Assembly (NCBI RefSeq): GCF_019925205.1
Contig: NC_083562.1
Location: 15,686,001 to 15,750,000, forward strand
DNA length: 64,000 nucleotides
Reading direction: 5' to 3'
Origin: Metopolophium dirhodum
Taxonomy: Eukaryota; Arthropoda; Insecta; Hemiptera; Aphididae
The position numbers were made by a program, and so were the translations under genes. This document shows, piece by piece, positions 41,539 to 51,794 of the stretch (the stretch's first letter is position 1; each line of letters begins with the position of its first letter). Below the pieces are notes generated by a model. That model was not told the origin of the DNA. It worked only from the letters and a program-made list of their open reading frames with translations, and made no database searches.

Positions 41539-43394
41539 AGTGTGAATGTGAATATGTATGTACCTATGTATTTATGTATATATATATATGTGTGTGTGTG
41601 TGTATTATTGCATTTTCTCATTTCTGACAATATGGAAATATTATGTTTTATGGCTCTGGAGTCGATCGGAATCTATTTACGAGAATATTATATTGTATAT
41701 AATATATATACACGTTTATTTATGTGTGTTCTCTTTGAGGATGGTCGGAATACTAGTAGCTTATTCAAATTTCGGACCGCGGTTGTATTACTTACGGATT
41801 TAATACATATTGTGTTTACACTATAGACTCTCGACGGCAGTTACCGTTTCTGTGGAGTATTAAATCACCGATCTGTGCGACTGTTATGACCGATGCTATA
41901 AATAATTTAGCGCGGATATTATAAATAATTCATGGCTACGTACTCTTTGAGACTATTAAGCTTTCAGATCAATTCCATACAGATACATAAAAAGATCAAC
42001 AGTGTCGTTCAAACTTTAGGTCCAGTACATTTTAAAAGTCATCTCAGATGAGGTGCCTGCGTGTGCGAGTTAATATTGTTCTGTTCTCTTAATATTTTTA
42101 TTTTTTAACCATTGTTACCTACTTTCAAAGTTTTAACTAGTCTTTTACCTCTGTTACGTTTGTTGTTTATTTCTCAGTTAGAAATATTACAATATAAAAT
42201 GTTCGATAATTATTTTTTATTTCTTACTTATTAGTTATTATAGTATTTAGAATATGGTTTAATTTATTCAACATATAAATATTTGAAATAATTATTTTTA
42301 CAGCTGCAATGGTACCTATTGCGCTAATAATCCATAATAAAACATAATTTTTTTTGTTTCTCACAAAACGAACAATTTTTACCTAAATAAAATAAACCTA
42401 TCCATATTAAAAGATATGATTAATACTCAAAGAAATTTTGAATCATTATTTTATATAAGATACCTACTGAATTATACATAAGAAAATCTAAGTATTATAC
42501 TAATTGGTTGTTATGTATTAAACTATAAAATAAATAGATCGTATTATATAATAAACATTTTTATTATTTGTATTTGTTGAAACCGTCACACTGTACTACA
42601 GTAGGTATGAGATTTTAAATAATAAATCTAAACGTTGTACCAAAAGTAAATTTCTACAAAATACAATTTACTTGATATTGTAAAATAATACTGAGGGTAC
42701 AAATAAAATGATTTATAACGCAAAAAGTAAAACAACTTATTCATTATTGATGAAAAATGTAAAGTAGGTATGAAAAAAAGAATGTATTACATTAATACGC
42801 AGTATCGTTTATGATAAGCTTTTCCAAACCCCACTGTATACATTGTAACTAATATTTTCCATTCGATTTACCATTTTTTTTTAAGATAACAGTGTTAAAA
42901 AAGTACAACAATGTTTTATGTTTTAAGTTGGTTTCTTATTTTTTATTTTTATCTTAAAACTCTGCTGCGTCGACTACTTGTTTGATGATCGGCTATTACC
43001 GATTCCTTATCTTGCCAAGAAATAGCCTGTGTGTTTGTTACTGTCTGACGATATTTCATGCGAATCGTTTCCTGGTTTGGAAGTCGCGTGTTAAGGGACG
43101 GGCGGGTGGTCAGTCAGACATTAACGTCCGTCTTGGCGTTTCCGGGCCAACGAGCAACGGACGACTTTCGGTTTTCCTGACGCCACAGATGCCAAAACCG
43201 CAAACGTTGATGAATGGGATCCCATCGAACGTCTGCCACTTGGTCACAGCCACCACTATGTAATAAAGACCTTTTTCCACTACACCCTTCGTATACACTT
43301 GTAACTTAAGTCCAAATAATACGTTATACGCGTATCAAGAAAAAAAAAACCCAAAAAAGAATATTTCTCGTTTTTTTTTTTTTTTTTGTTTCAG

Positions 43395-43465
43395 TAGATT
43401 AGCACTGTCAAGACGGGTTTCGAAAATTAGAATTATCGATTTCTGTTGCCGTTTACCCTCCACCG
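43395..43465 (+). other. Exon-like 71-bp segment with very strong splice sites
   Basis: A 17-T tract followed by GTTTCAG precedes it, and CCG|GTAAGC follows. One frame is open throughout (RLALSRRVSKIRIIDFCC, then RLPST); the other two meet stops at once. It needs two nucleotides from the exon before, which agrees with the candidate exon ending at 37433, and leaves one nucleotide. It lies 1.2 kb upstream of the Harbinger insertion. It could equally be a non-coding exon. Product unknown. Confidence 0.35.
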
Positions 43466-44678
43466 GTAAGCGTTTCTTCCTCCCCCATAAACCGCACTGG
43501 CAGTGTAGCAAAATGTCGTGTGTATAGTGTGTACGTTATAATCTATCCACCTAGGTACTATATAATATGTACAACGGCGGCGCATGTGTGTCGCCATTTA
43601 TTCACGTGCACTTTGTACGAGTATGTGTACGCGTATTGCCGGGCACTTTGTGTCCCCCGCCCGCTAACGGACAGAGAGTGGCAAAACACACTCGTAAATT
43701 TCGTCTCGCGCATAACGTTTGTAAAGCACGTACGTAGCGGGGTGCCGAGCTGAGAAGGAGGTCGGCAGTGGTGGCGTAAAAACGCGCGTTCCAGACGCTG
43801 GGCGGGAGAGAGGAGTGAGAGGCAGAGATATTATATGTGCCCACGCGAGTAGATTTGTCAAACTCCTTTAAGGTTCATTAAAAACATGTTTTTCAAAAAG
43901 AAAACCGGCGGTGGCGTGCCCGGGTGTATATTAATAATATCAGTTGGTATCAAAACACGATTTCATAACGACAATAATAATAAAATACAATATTGTCCCG
44001 GCCTACCTGTGTGTATATTATTATAATATAGGTGTATAATAATATATCGGACTCGGGACAATCAACTTGTCGGCTTATCGGGATTAACTATAGTAAAAAT
44101 TTATCGCCAGCCTCTTTCAATTAAACCCATCTGGCGGCGTGTACCTGCATTATAATATAATATTATTATAATCTCGGCGTGTGTTGTTATACGTATATTA
44201 TATGCGCATTCAATCCTAACACTGCAGTTGTCGTATGTATATTTAAAATATAGTATATAAACATGTACATGTTTATATACCATCCGTATACCATAACCGT
44301 GAATATACGTTATCAAATCGCATTTCAAATAAATATCACTTTTTTAATGTGTACCTAATATACCATATACACGTTTTATAATGGACTAATTGATTTCTTC
44401 TAAATTTATTGTAATTACCGTCTGCTATTAGATACATTCGTATCATATAGTATATTGTATATGGAAACGTCGCCTTATCATCTGTTTATTACGGTTTTTA
44501 TCGACTACACGTTATTATTACCGATATTATCACTCCGATCACGAACATATTCTCACACTGCCATTAAACATAATTTCCGTGTGTTTGTATGCCAGTTAAA
44601 ACGATAAAAATGTAAATTTTAAAATCGGAAACGCGTCGAAACGCATACAATTTATTAATGTATTTATTGTATGCGCGT

Positions 44679-44681
44679 TAA
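44679..44681. repeat. TAA target-site duplication, left copy
   Basis: TAA directly precedes the outer end of the left terminal repeat. A 3-bp A/T-rich duplication fits Harbinger integration. Confidence 0.85.
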
Positions 44682-44732
44682 AGCCTTGGTTTCCTACAAT
44701 CACGCGTGCGTGATTGCGCGGTGCGCGATGCG
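44682..44732 (+). repeat. Left terminal inverted repeat of Harbinger element
   Basis: It begins AGCCTTGGTTTCCTACAATC and continues with CpG-rich sequence to GCGATGCG. It matches the reverse complement of 48553-48603 at 49 of 51 positions; the mismatches are at positions 3 and 5 from the outer end. Confidence 0.97.
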
Positions 44733-44880
44733 TGATGCGTGATCGCGCAAAAGTTGAAACCACGAAAAACTATGTAAGTGTTTATTAATAATTCACGCGC
44801 GTGAATATTCGCGCGCGCGATTGTCGATCACGCACTCCAGTCACGCAGCTGTCGCCACGAAGTCAACTTCTGCGTGAAAC
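44699..44880. promoter_or_regulatory. Left-end dyad cluster, candidate transposition-protein binding sites
   Basis: A dyad with arms ATCACGC and GCGTGAT and a 2-bp centre lies at 44699-44714, 17 bp from the element end. A perfect 16-bp palindrome, ATTCACGCGCGTGAAT, lies at 44791-44806. Further GCGTGAT or ATCACGC copies sit between and after them. The motif also occurs at the other end of the element. Binding by the MADF protein or nuclease is inferred. Confidence 0.6.
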
Positions 44881-45031
44881 GCATTGCGGGATTTCATTTA
44901 TTTTAATATATTATTTAATTATTATTTAATATAATATTATTGTATTATATGTTTTATTTGATTTTATCAATATCAAGTCAAATCAAACGGCAGGTAGAAG
45001 TAAGTAAGAATAATTTTCAAATATAAGCTGC

Positions 45032-45039
45032 TATATAAA
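45032..45039 (+). promoter_or_regulatory. Possible TATA box of the MADF gene
   Basis: TATATAAA lies about 80 bp upstream of the MADF start codon, inside the element. In such AT-rich DNA this word occurs by chance, so support is positional only. Confidence 0.3.
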
Positions 45040-45110
45040 TAACAAATAATTTTTTTTTTGTAAATTATTACAATTTTCAATGTTTTTTTTTAAATTAGTT
45101 TTGGTGAACT

Positions 45111-47709
45111 ATGGAGTCGAGGGCATTTAATGTTATGGATGACGAAAAACTCATAGAAGTTGTTCGTAATTATCCTGTAATTTATAAATTGAGTGACAAA
45201 AATTATAAGGATAATTGCATTAAAGATAATGTTTGGAAAGAAATTTCACAGTCTATTGGAAAAAACGGTATGTAATGTCATTAGAAAATTAATATAAATT
45301 ATAAGTTAAAAATATAGTAAGATAGTAATATGATATAAGAAAATATTATGATTTGTGATTCAAATTGTTTGTTCTTGAATAACGAATACGAGACAACAGT
45401 CAAGAAAATTTGATATTTATAGAATATCAATATGTGACTGAATAAAATCTTATCTAAAATTAAATAATTTACTTACATTTCTAATAATACAGAATGTTTT
45501 AGTTTAATTATATCTATATGTGATAATTTATAGTGACCGAAAATAAACTTATATACATATAATGTTTGGTTTTATAACTTAAAATAATATGTTAGTTGAT
45601 AATAATAAACTTAATTTTACATTATAAATAATATTACACTGAATATAATATGAAAATAGTTAATAGTAAAATCATATTTGGACTACTAATAATTTTTGTA
45701 AACAGTCAATATAATATATAACAACACTATCTTAATTAGTACGAGTCACGTGTTTTTGCTGCCAACTCACTGATCCTGACCTACTGTTAAAATAATCTTT
45801 AAAAGTTTCCCTAACTCGAAAAGCTTCATGAGTTGCGTTTCCTCCAACTGCACCAAATTGTATCATGTTCGTGTTCGTTTGAACGTCTGTTATGGGATCT
45901 CTGTCTGTCGAATCCATAGGACACACCATTCGTTCTTCTCGTAACATGTTATGGATAATACATGCGGCCATTATTAAATTGTCGACTGTGTCAGGCAGAA
46001 TATTAATTGGCGTGAAAAATACACGAAAGTATTGACACATTATGCCAAACGTATTTTCTGTGGTTCTTCGAGCTCGACTTAGGCGGTAATTAAAAATGGC
46101 TTTTTTTGGATCTAGTTTTGATTGGTTTCGGGGATAAGGCCTCATCATTGTCTCCGTCAATTTAAATGCTTCGTCACCGACAAATACATGTGGCAAGACT
46201 ACATCAGTGTTTGGTAAACATTTTGGTTCTGGAAATTTGAATTCTCCGGTTGATATTGATTTGCCCAAATTAGATTTAGGGAAAATTCCTGCATCGCCTT
46301 CTTTACCATACGATCCTATGTCTACCACCAGAAATTTGTTATTCGCGTCGACTAAAGCCAATAACACAATTGAAAAAAATGACTTGTAATTAAAAAACAG
46401 CGATCCAGAGTTATCAGGGCAAACGATCCGTATGTGCTTCCCGTCTATGGCGCCGCAGCAATTTGGAAAATTCCACATTTCATAGAAATCGTTGGCTACT
46501 TTCGACAAACTACATTGCGTTGGTTCAGGTATTGCTATATTTTTTAAACGATGACAAATAGCAACTAATACTTCCCTTATAATAGTACTTATCCAACTGT
46601 GAGATATTCGGAATTGAAAAGCAAGGGATCTATAACTTTCACCGGTTGCTAAAAATCTGTAAAATATAAATAATACACTAAAATTATTTTCAGTAAATGA
46701 TTGTAAGACAAGATGGCGCACAATAAGAGATTCATATAAAAAAAATTTAAAGAAACGAAGATTAGGTACCGGTTCAGCAGCTACAACAAAATCGAAGTAC
46801 AATGACGATTCATTAAGTTTTTTAGATAACATCGAAAACGAAAGAAGGTAAACAATTATTATATGTCGTATATTATTATGTATTATATTGTATTGAATTT
46901 TTAAACCTTAGATAAGGATTATAAAAATGTTATGAATTTTTAACTACTAAGGTTACTTGTACATTTTTTTTTGAAAATAGAAAACAATTAAAAAACGCAG
47001 TTGTAAAATCAATACATTTTATATTTATGTGTATTTTTTATGTGTAATTATTTTCAGAACTACATCGAACATTTCAGTAGAAAAAAAAGCCTGCAATGAC
47101 AACACAAACTACTCAGAAATGGCCGTAAATGATAGTTTTGACCAAACTGAAGAAATCGAGCCAGAGAAGGAACTGTTACTTAAAAGTTCTGAACCATTAT
47201 TAGATATGCCCATTGATGACAAACTACCAAATACAGAAATAAACCATAGTTTGATAGATTCATTTACAAAACCGTGCGAAAAAAAAACAACACGAAGAGC
47301 TCAAGATAAAATATTAGATGAAATTAAAAAAGGACGAGAGGAGCGATTGGCAGCGTTAAGAGAAATGAAACAACAAGAATCTATTGATCCAATTCAAACT
47401 TTTTTTAAAAGTATGGCGTCAACGGTTTCAATGTTTCCTCCAGAATCAGTTGTGGAAGCCAAAATGAGGATATTTAACATTGTTTCCGAAATGGAATTAC
47501 GCTTATTAAAAACAAAGGCTACCACGAGTACACCACCTGTAGAAACAATGACATCAACATCAACATTTTCATCGAATCTGCAAGTTCCTACAATACTTGC
47601 CGATGAATCTTCGTGTTCCACTACGATGTCAAGTGTTTCGGACATTTCAAATCCTACTCCATCTGCGAAGTCCAATTTTTCTTATTTAAAATATCTCGAA
47701 GAATATTAA
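45111..47709 (+). CDS. MADF-BESS DNA-binding protein of the Harbinger element, three coding exons, 320 aa
   Basis: Exons are 45111-45267, 46694-46847 and 47058-47709. Donors are ACG|GTATGT and AAG|GTAAAC; acceptors are AAATTATTTTCAG and AATTATTTTCAG. Phases join exactly (G|TA gives V53; AG|A gives R104), making 963 nt with the stop. Residues about 11-103 form a MADF domain (EKLIEVVRNYPVIYKL, NVWKEISQSIG, then CKTRWRTIRDSYKK and LSFLDNI). Residues about 214-251 form a BESS motif (DPIQTFFKSMA, FPPESVVEAKMRI). A charged helix around 178-210 precedes it, and the C-terminus is Ser/Thr-rich. MADF is a Myb/SANT-related DNA-binding fold and BESS mediates protein interaction. In PIF elements such a protein is the likely partner of the nuclease, binding the element ends. 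The ATG has A at -3 and G at +4. Exons 2 and 3 lie within the antisense intron of the transposase. Confidence 0.93.
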
Positions 47710-48423
47710 TTTTTTTATTTTTATTAAGCAAGTTTAACATTTTTCATGCACAGTTTTATTTTATTTTATTTTGAAAAAAAATTATTTTTTGATATTTTAT
47801 AGTTTGAAAATTACCAGATTGGTACGAAGTTAGTATATATATTATTTTATTTTATTAAAATGAAATCTCCATATAACATTGGTGTAAATTTAAATATTTA
47901 TTATTTTTTGTTGCTTTATTTTAATTACTATTAACGCTCAGTGGTTAGGACTTAGGTTAGATATATTCCAAGTTCTAAATAAATAATATGTATGTATTTT
48001 TTAAATGAATCATTCTATCAATATCAGAATAATATAATTGAAATGGAAAATTACCCAAATATTTATTGTCCCTTTCTTATTTTGATAAATATACCTATAG
48101 TACAATAATTTTACTTACCTTAGAGTGACGCTAAGTTTCTCTTCTGGTGATATTGGTTTCTTAATCCGATTACTTGGACGCCTTCTTATATCTTCTTTAA
48201 TAGCATTTAGTATATAATTAAATAATTCAAATGACACTCTAAAATATGCCCTGAATCTAGTTTCATTGTCAATTAGGCGCCTTTGAATTAAAGTACTGAA
48301 ACAACCCTCCCTGCTCCGTTGACTAAACATTTCATCATTTTCATTACGGAAATGATTCGCAAGTAGCAATAGTTCTTCATCTGCTTCATCCTCCAAAATA
48401 TTGTAAAGCATAACTACGTCCAT
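45732..48423 (-). CDS. Harbinger DDE nuclease (transposase), two coding exons, 409 aa
   Basis: Exon 1 is 48423-48119 and exon 2 is 46656-45732; the intron is 48118-46657. The donor reads AG|GTAAGT and the acceptor TATATTTTACAG|A. The junction restores an arginine in the motif TLRFLATGESYRSL, which is diagnostic of HARBI1-type nucleases. The spliced frame is 1,230 nt including the stop. Exon 1 carries the N-terminal FRAYFRVSFELFNYIL segment; a helix-turn-helix-like region spans about residues 92-131. The DDE_Tnp_4 catalytic core has D173 (in CCGAIDGKHI), D263 (in FVGDEAFKL) and E302 (in TTENTFG), all present. The start is chosen because CAAAATGG is a good insect context and the exon is open from there; it lies about 180 bp inside the right terminal repeat. 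The unspliced open frame of exon 2 runs on into the intron to 46832, but those extra residues are intronic. Family members excise and integrate the element in the nucleus together with its DNA-binding partner. Confidence 0.95.
47978..47983 (+). terminator. Candidate poly(A) signal of the MADF gene
   Basis: AATAAA lies about 270 nt after the MADF stop codon and still inside the transposase intron. The transcript could therefore end before transposase exon 1 on the other strand. Confidence 0.4.
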
Positions 48424-48444
48424 TTTGATGAAATACTAAACATC

Positions 48445-48450
48445 AACTGA
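48445..48450 (-). promoter_or_regulatory. Possible initiator of the transposase gene
   Basis: Read on the minus strand, TCAGTT matches the arthropod initiator. It lies 22 nt upstream of the transposase ATG, and no TATA box is evident in front of it. It would give a very short 5' leader. Confidence 0.35.
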
Positions 48451-48526
48451 CGAAGTGACGACACTTTTCTAAACTCCAAATCGCGCAGTCGTAAACACGC
48501 ATCGTAGCAAAACACTTCCATCACGC

Positions 48527-48586
48527 ATCACGCAAGCGTGATCGCGCAAACGCGCATCGCGCACCGCGCAATCACGCACGCGTGAT
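48527..48586. promoter_or_regulatory. Right-end dyad cluster, candidate transposition-protein binding sites
   Basis: Two dyads with arms ATCACGC and GCGTGAT lie at 48527-48542 (centre AA) and 48571-48586 (centre AC). The outer one mirrors the left outer site, also 17 bp from the element end. One more ATCACGC copy directly abuts the inner dyad. Confidence 0.6.
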
Positions 48587-48603
48587 TGTAGGAAACCACG
48601 TCT
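48553..48603 (-). repeat. Right terminal inverted repeat of Harbinger element
   Basis: Read on the minus strand it begins AGACGTGGTTTCCTACAATC and then equals the left repeat. The match stops sharply at 48553, where the two subterminal regions diverge. Confidence 0.97.
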
Positions 48604-48606
48604 TAA
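48604..48606. repeat. TAA target-site duplication, right copy
   Basis: TAA directly follows the outer end of the right terminal repeat and matches the left copy. Removing the element and one copy leaves the pre-insertion junction GCGT-TAA-GAAG. Confidence 0.85.
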
Positions 48607-49352
48607 GAAGTGTTTTCGTGTAAGACGTTCACGTGGCGAAAACCGTAGACCGGAACAGGTCGCGGAGTAAAAAATAAAATAAAACTCGCCTCCTACCGCC
48701 CTATTATATGCATTATACACAACCACAAGCTGGTTACATTATTTGATATTATAACAGAAGTAGAGTCGAAAACATATCAGTTGAACACATTATATAGAAG
48801 CGTCGCTTCGACAAAGATTCAAAGGGAATGTGTGCATTCGCTCACAATATCGCTGTATGCAATCGCTGCGCACCTACGTCGAAACGGTGTGCATTTTAGT
48901 CAAACGAGTATTATAATAATATATACATTATATAATTACATATCATGCATACTGAACATACAATTCTCCGATGCATTCCGAAAACCCTCGGCGGCAGCTT
49001 GCATGTTCTATCTGCGTAACACGCGTATATTCTGCAGACAGCCGTGACTTCAAAGGGGGAAACACGACTAGGTAGCTGCTGGTGTCTATAGTTTATACAG
49101 ACTTTGTCGCGCGATAGGTATATCATTTAAACGCGCATTATTCAAAATCCAATCGGACGATTTCTAACACGAATAAAATAATAAGAATAGAGTGGCGCAT
49201 AATATGCAACAACCGCGTATGCAACAATAGTCGAAACTAAATGGTAGAGTAAATCACGCGTACTTGGCAACAATATATTATACAATCAATAAACAGCAGC
49301 AACGTTATTGATATCCACCAGTGATAACACTCTTTTCTAATTTTTAATGCAG

Positions 49353-49408
49353 GTGCAAGTCATCGTCTCGCATTTATTATATTATAAAGATGATTGTCAA
49401 CGAGCAAG
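49353..49408 (+). other. Exon-like segment after a strong acceptor
   Basis: The acceptor ACTCTTTTCTAATTTTTAATGCAG, with a CTAAT branch-like motif, precedes it. A moderate donor, AAG|GTGCAA, follows 56 bp later. Frame 1 is open (VQVIVSHLLYYKDDCQRA). If joined to the 71-bp exon at 43395, the frame would stop after about 11 codons. Low support. Confidence 0.18.
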
Positions 49409-51794
49409 GTGCAAACAAGATACCTTATAATTCGTACAGGTTTCCTGTCCTAATTATATATACAGTTTATTAAAGAAATGCCAAATAAAAACCCTTATAC
49501 CAAAATATTTTTTTCTCGTGGTCAACATATAACTTACACTTAAATGATGGGGGATGACTATACAAATACAACAGTTTTAATTTTTTATCGTCATCTTAGA
49601 AGTACTATTTTGCAATATATTTATTATCACGATATAACACATGCATAATATAGTACATAATATATAGACACACAGTCAATGCGGTGCATCCGTTAAACTG
49701 CTATGTCGCTGGAAGTTAGGTGGCGTCCGCGGAGATTCGATACACGTGTGTGCGCGTCTTCGTTATAATAAATAAATAAAATATAATAGAGCTCGATCGT
49801 ATGGTGAGCACGTATCCATTTTTCGCCGTGTGCGTTGCAGGCACTTGCGCAACAGCGAGGACGGTTCGGCGAGCGTTTCAGCGGCAATCGCGGCGGTGCA
49901 TTGTGTGTCAGTCAACGAGCGCCGTTCTATAGGGCCGGTGGCGGGCGTAATACGCGTAATACCTACACGAACACTGGAGCCGGCTTTGTCCTCCGTATAC
50001 GGTACACGTATTATAATATACATGTATCGTCGTGTGTACATTATAATATCGGGAATTATTCATGCCGGCAACGATAGGTGTTTTGCAACACACGCGGCGG
50101 CGACGATCGACGTCGGTCGCATTATATATAGGCAGATATCCCCTGGTATACCTATGCGGATTTATGGGCTCTAGTCGTCCCGCCGTCTCTTTCGCGGTTA
50201 ATTGAAAACACGTGTACGTGTTCCCGCCGTGCGACGACTACGACTCGAAAACAAACTGCGGCGGAATCTTTTTTTCCCACCTCCTCCACCGAGCGAACAG
50301 CCTCTCGGACGGCGCGGCGGTCCATACGTATGTGCCCCTGACGGCCCGCTGACAGTGACACCACGCACACGTCGTATAATAATATACGGGAGACCAGGAC
50401 GGCATATTATAGAGGTTTATTATAATACATTTATAGTAGTCTGCAGCTGAACGCGTACCTATATGGTCTAGTCGTCATTCGATGAAGAGCGAAGACAGTT
50501 TACAAGACGCGAAGGAAATTCCTCACAGCAAAACCGATTTTCTGCAATTTCAGAGCGATTACGAGGGCGTATTATTTTTCAAGCCGTTCCATTTAACGGG
50601 TTAACATACGTAGTTTTAACAAAATCTTAAGAAAAAAAATAATTGTAATAATATAATGCCAATTAAATGTAACTCCCGTACTATTATGTAACCGTGGTTT
50701 TATTAATGACTATCAACGTTGAATTTCTTATATTACAAAATTATATCCAACGAACGATTTAATCGTAGTTGAATGTGTAATTTATTTCCAATCAGTTGAA
50801 ATGTTATTACAATATAGCTTTAACTGCATATTGTTATTATTATTGTATTACTAAGTTTTTAACATTGTAATATCATTAAACCGTCTCCTGTCATTATAAA
50901 TGTAATAATTTATTTCCAATCAAGTATAATTACAAAAACAATTTAGTTTTATCAACATACCTACTACAATTATCAGGCAGTCACTAGAAATGGAATACTA
51001 AAAAAATGTAATGAATAATCAATAAATTATGTGCAATACTGTTTAGACGTTGTATAGGACCATTGAAATTATATTACATATTTAACAAAGTATAAATATT
51101 TAACTAAAAAATATATTAAAATATAATCGAACTTTAAAATAATCAATATAAACTATTATGTATAAAGACGACAATTCTAAAACATTTCAATTTGCAATTT
51201 AATACTTACTAATAACTAATAAGTGTTAACCATTAAATCCCATATATTGCCCACATTGTTTTTATCCATCGTTCAGTATACATTACAATGTAATGATTAA
51301 ATAGCAACATTATAATATAGCCTATAGTATTGCTGACTAGGTTTGTCATCGTATATACCATGACTGTTGGTTATTGCGTAATTCAATTTATAATATTACG
51401 TGGAAAATTCATTATTATAATACATTGACACAGATTAATACAAATTATGCTTCGGATGCAGTTTTAGAAATAAAACATCTATTACAAAGTATTATAATCT
51501 CATATTGAGTTTTTGCTACGTTAATTAAATTTCGTTAGATTTAATTGTCTAAATTTGTATACTTTCTATACAGGTCAAATGGCAGTTATTGCTGATGTGC
51601 GCTGACGTCTTCATGTAGGTATACCTATATCGAATATTGCAGACCGTGAGAAATATAGGCGGCGCAGGGTTACATCTCAAATGGTGGTTGACAATAATAT
51701 TATTTACGAATATTCACTCTTGTCGGAATGTCTTTCTCGTCGTCGTGTGCCGTCGACCCGCGGCACATAATATACAGTACATAATAATATCACA

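Larger units (their letters stand above)
38648..43394. other. Non-coding stretch, possible intron
   Basis: It holds TAA and TATG microsatellites. A weak exon-like segment at 41162-41204 (acceptor ATATCATTACAG, donor AAG|GTATTT) has two open frames and is not called. Nothing else was recognised. Confidence 0.5.
44682..48603. mobile_element. Complete PIF/Harbinger DNA transposon with DDE nuclease and MADF-BESS genes
   Basis: Seen: 51-bp terminal inverted repeats (44682-44732 and 48553-48603) that differ at positions 3 and 5 only, flanked on both sides by the trinucleotide TAA. The interior holds two open, spliced genes: a minus-strand nuclease and a plus-strand MADF protein, with no stop or frameshift in either. 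Known: PIF/Harbinger elements duplicate a 3-bp TWA/TNA target, encode a DDE nuclease with a GAIDG motif and a second DNA-binding protein (Myb/SANT-like, or MADF in some insect elements). Inferred: the element is young and probably autonomous, because its ends, target duplication and both reading frames are intact. Its ends are strongly GC- and CpG-rich, unlike the AT-rich interior and host DNA. Confidence 0.97.

Noticed and set aside
41443..41826. 127-codon plus-strand frame and its minus-strand partner with repetitive residues
   Set aside because: Both are translations of the (TATG)n microsatellite and its flank.
46657..46832. The N-terminal extension of the unspliced transposase frame beginning MLSKKLNESS
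   Set aside because: It is upstream of the clear acceptor at 46657 and antisense to MADF exon 2. The LRFLATG motif is restored only by splicing to 48119.
47394..47675. Minus-strand open frame of 93 codons
   Set aside because: It is the antisense shadow of MADF exon 3.
48469..48726. Minus-strand open frame crossing the right end of the transposon
   Set aside because: It spans the terminal repeat and host flank and owes its length to CpG-rich repeats with few stops.
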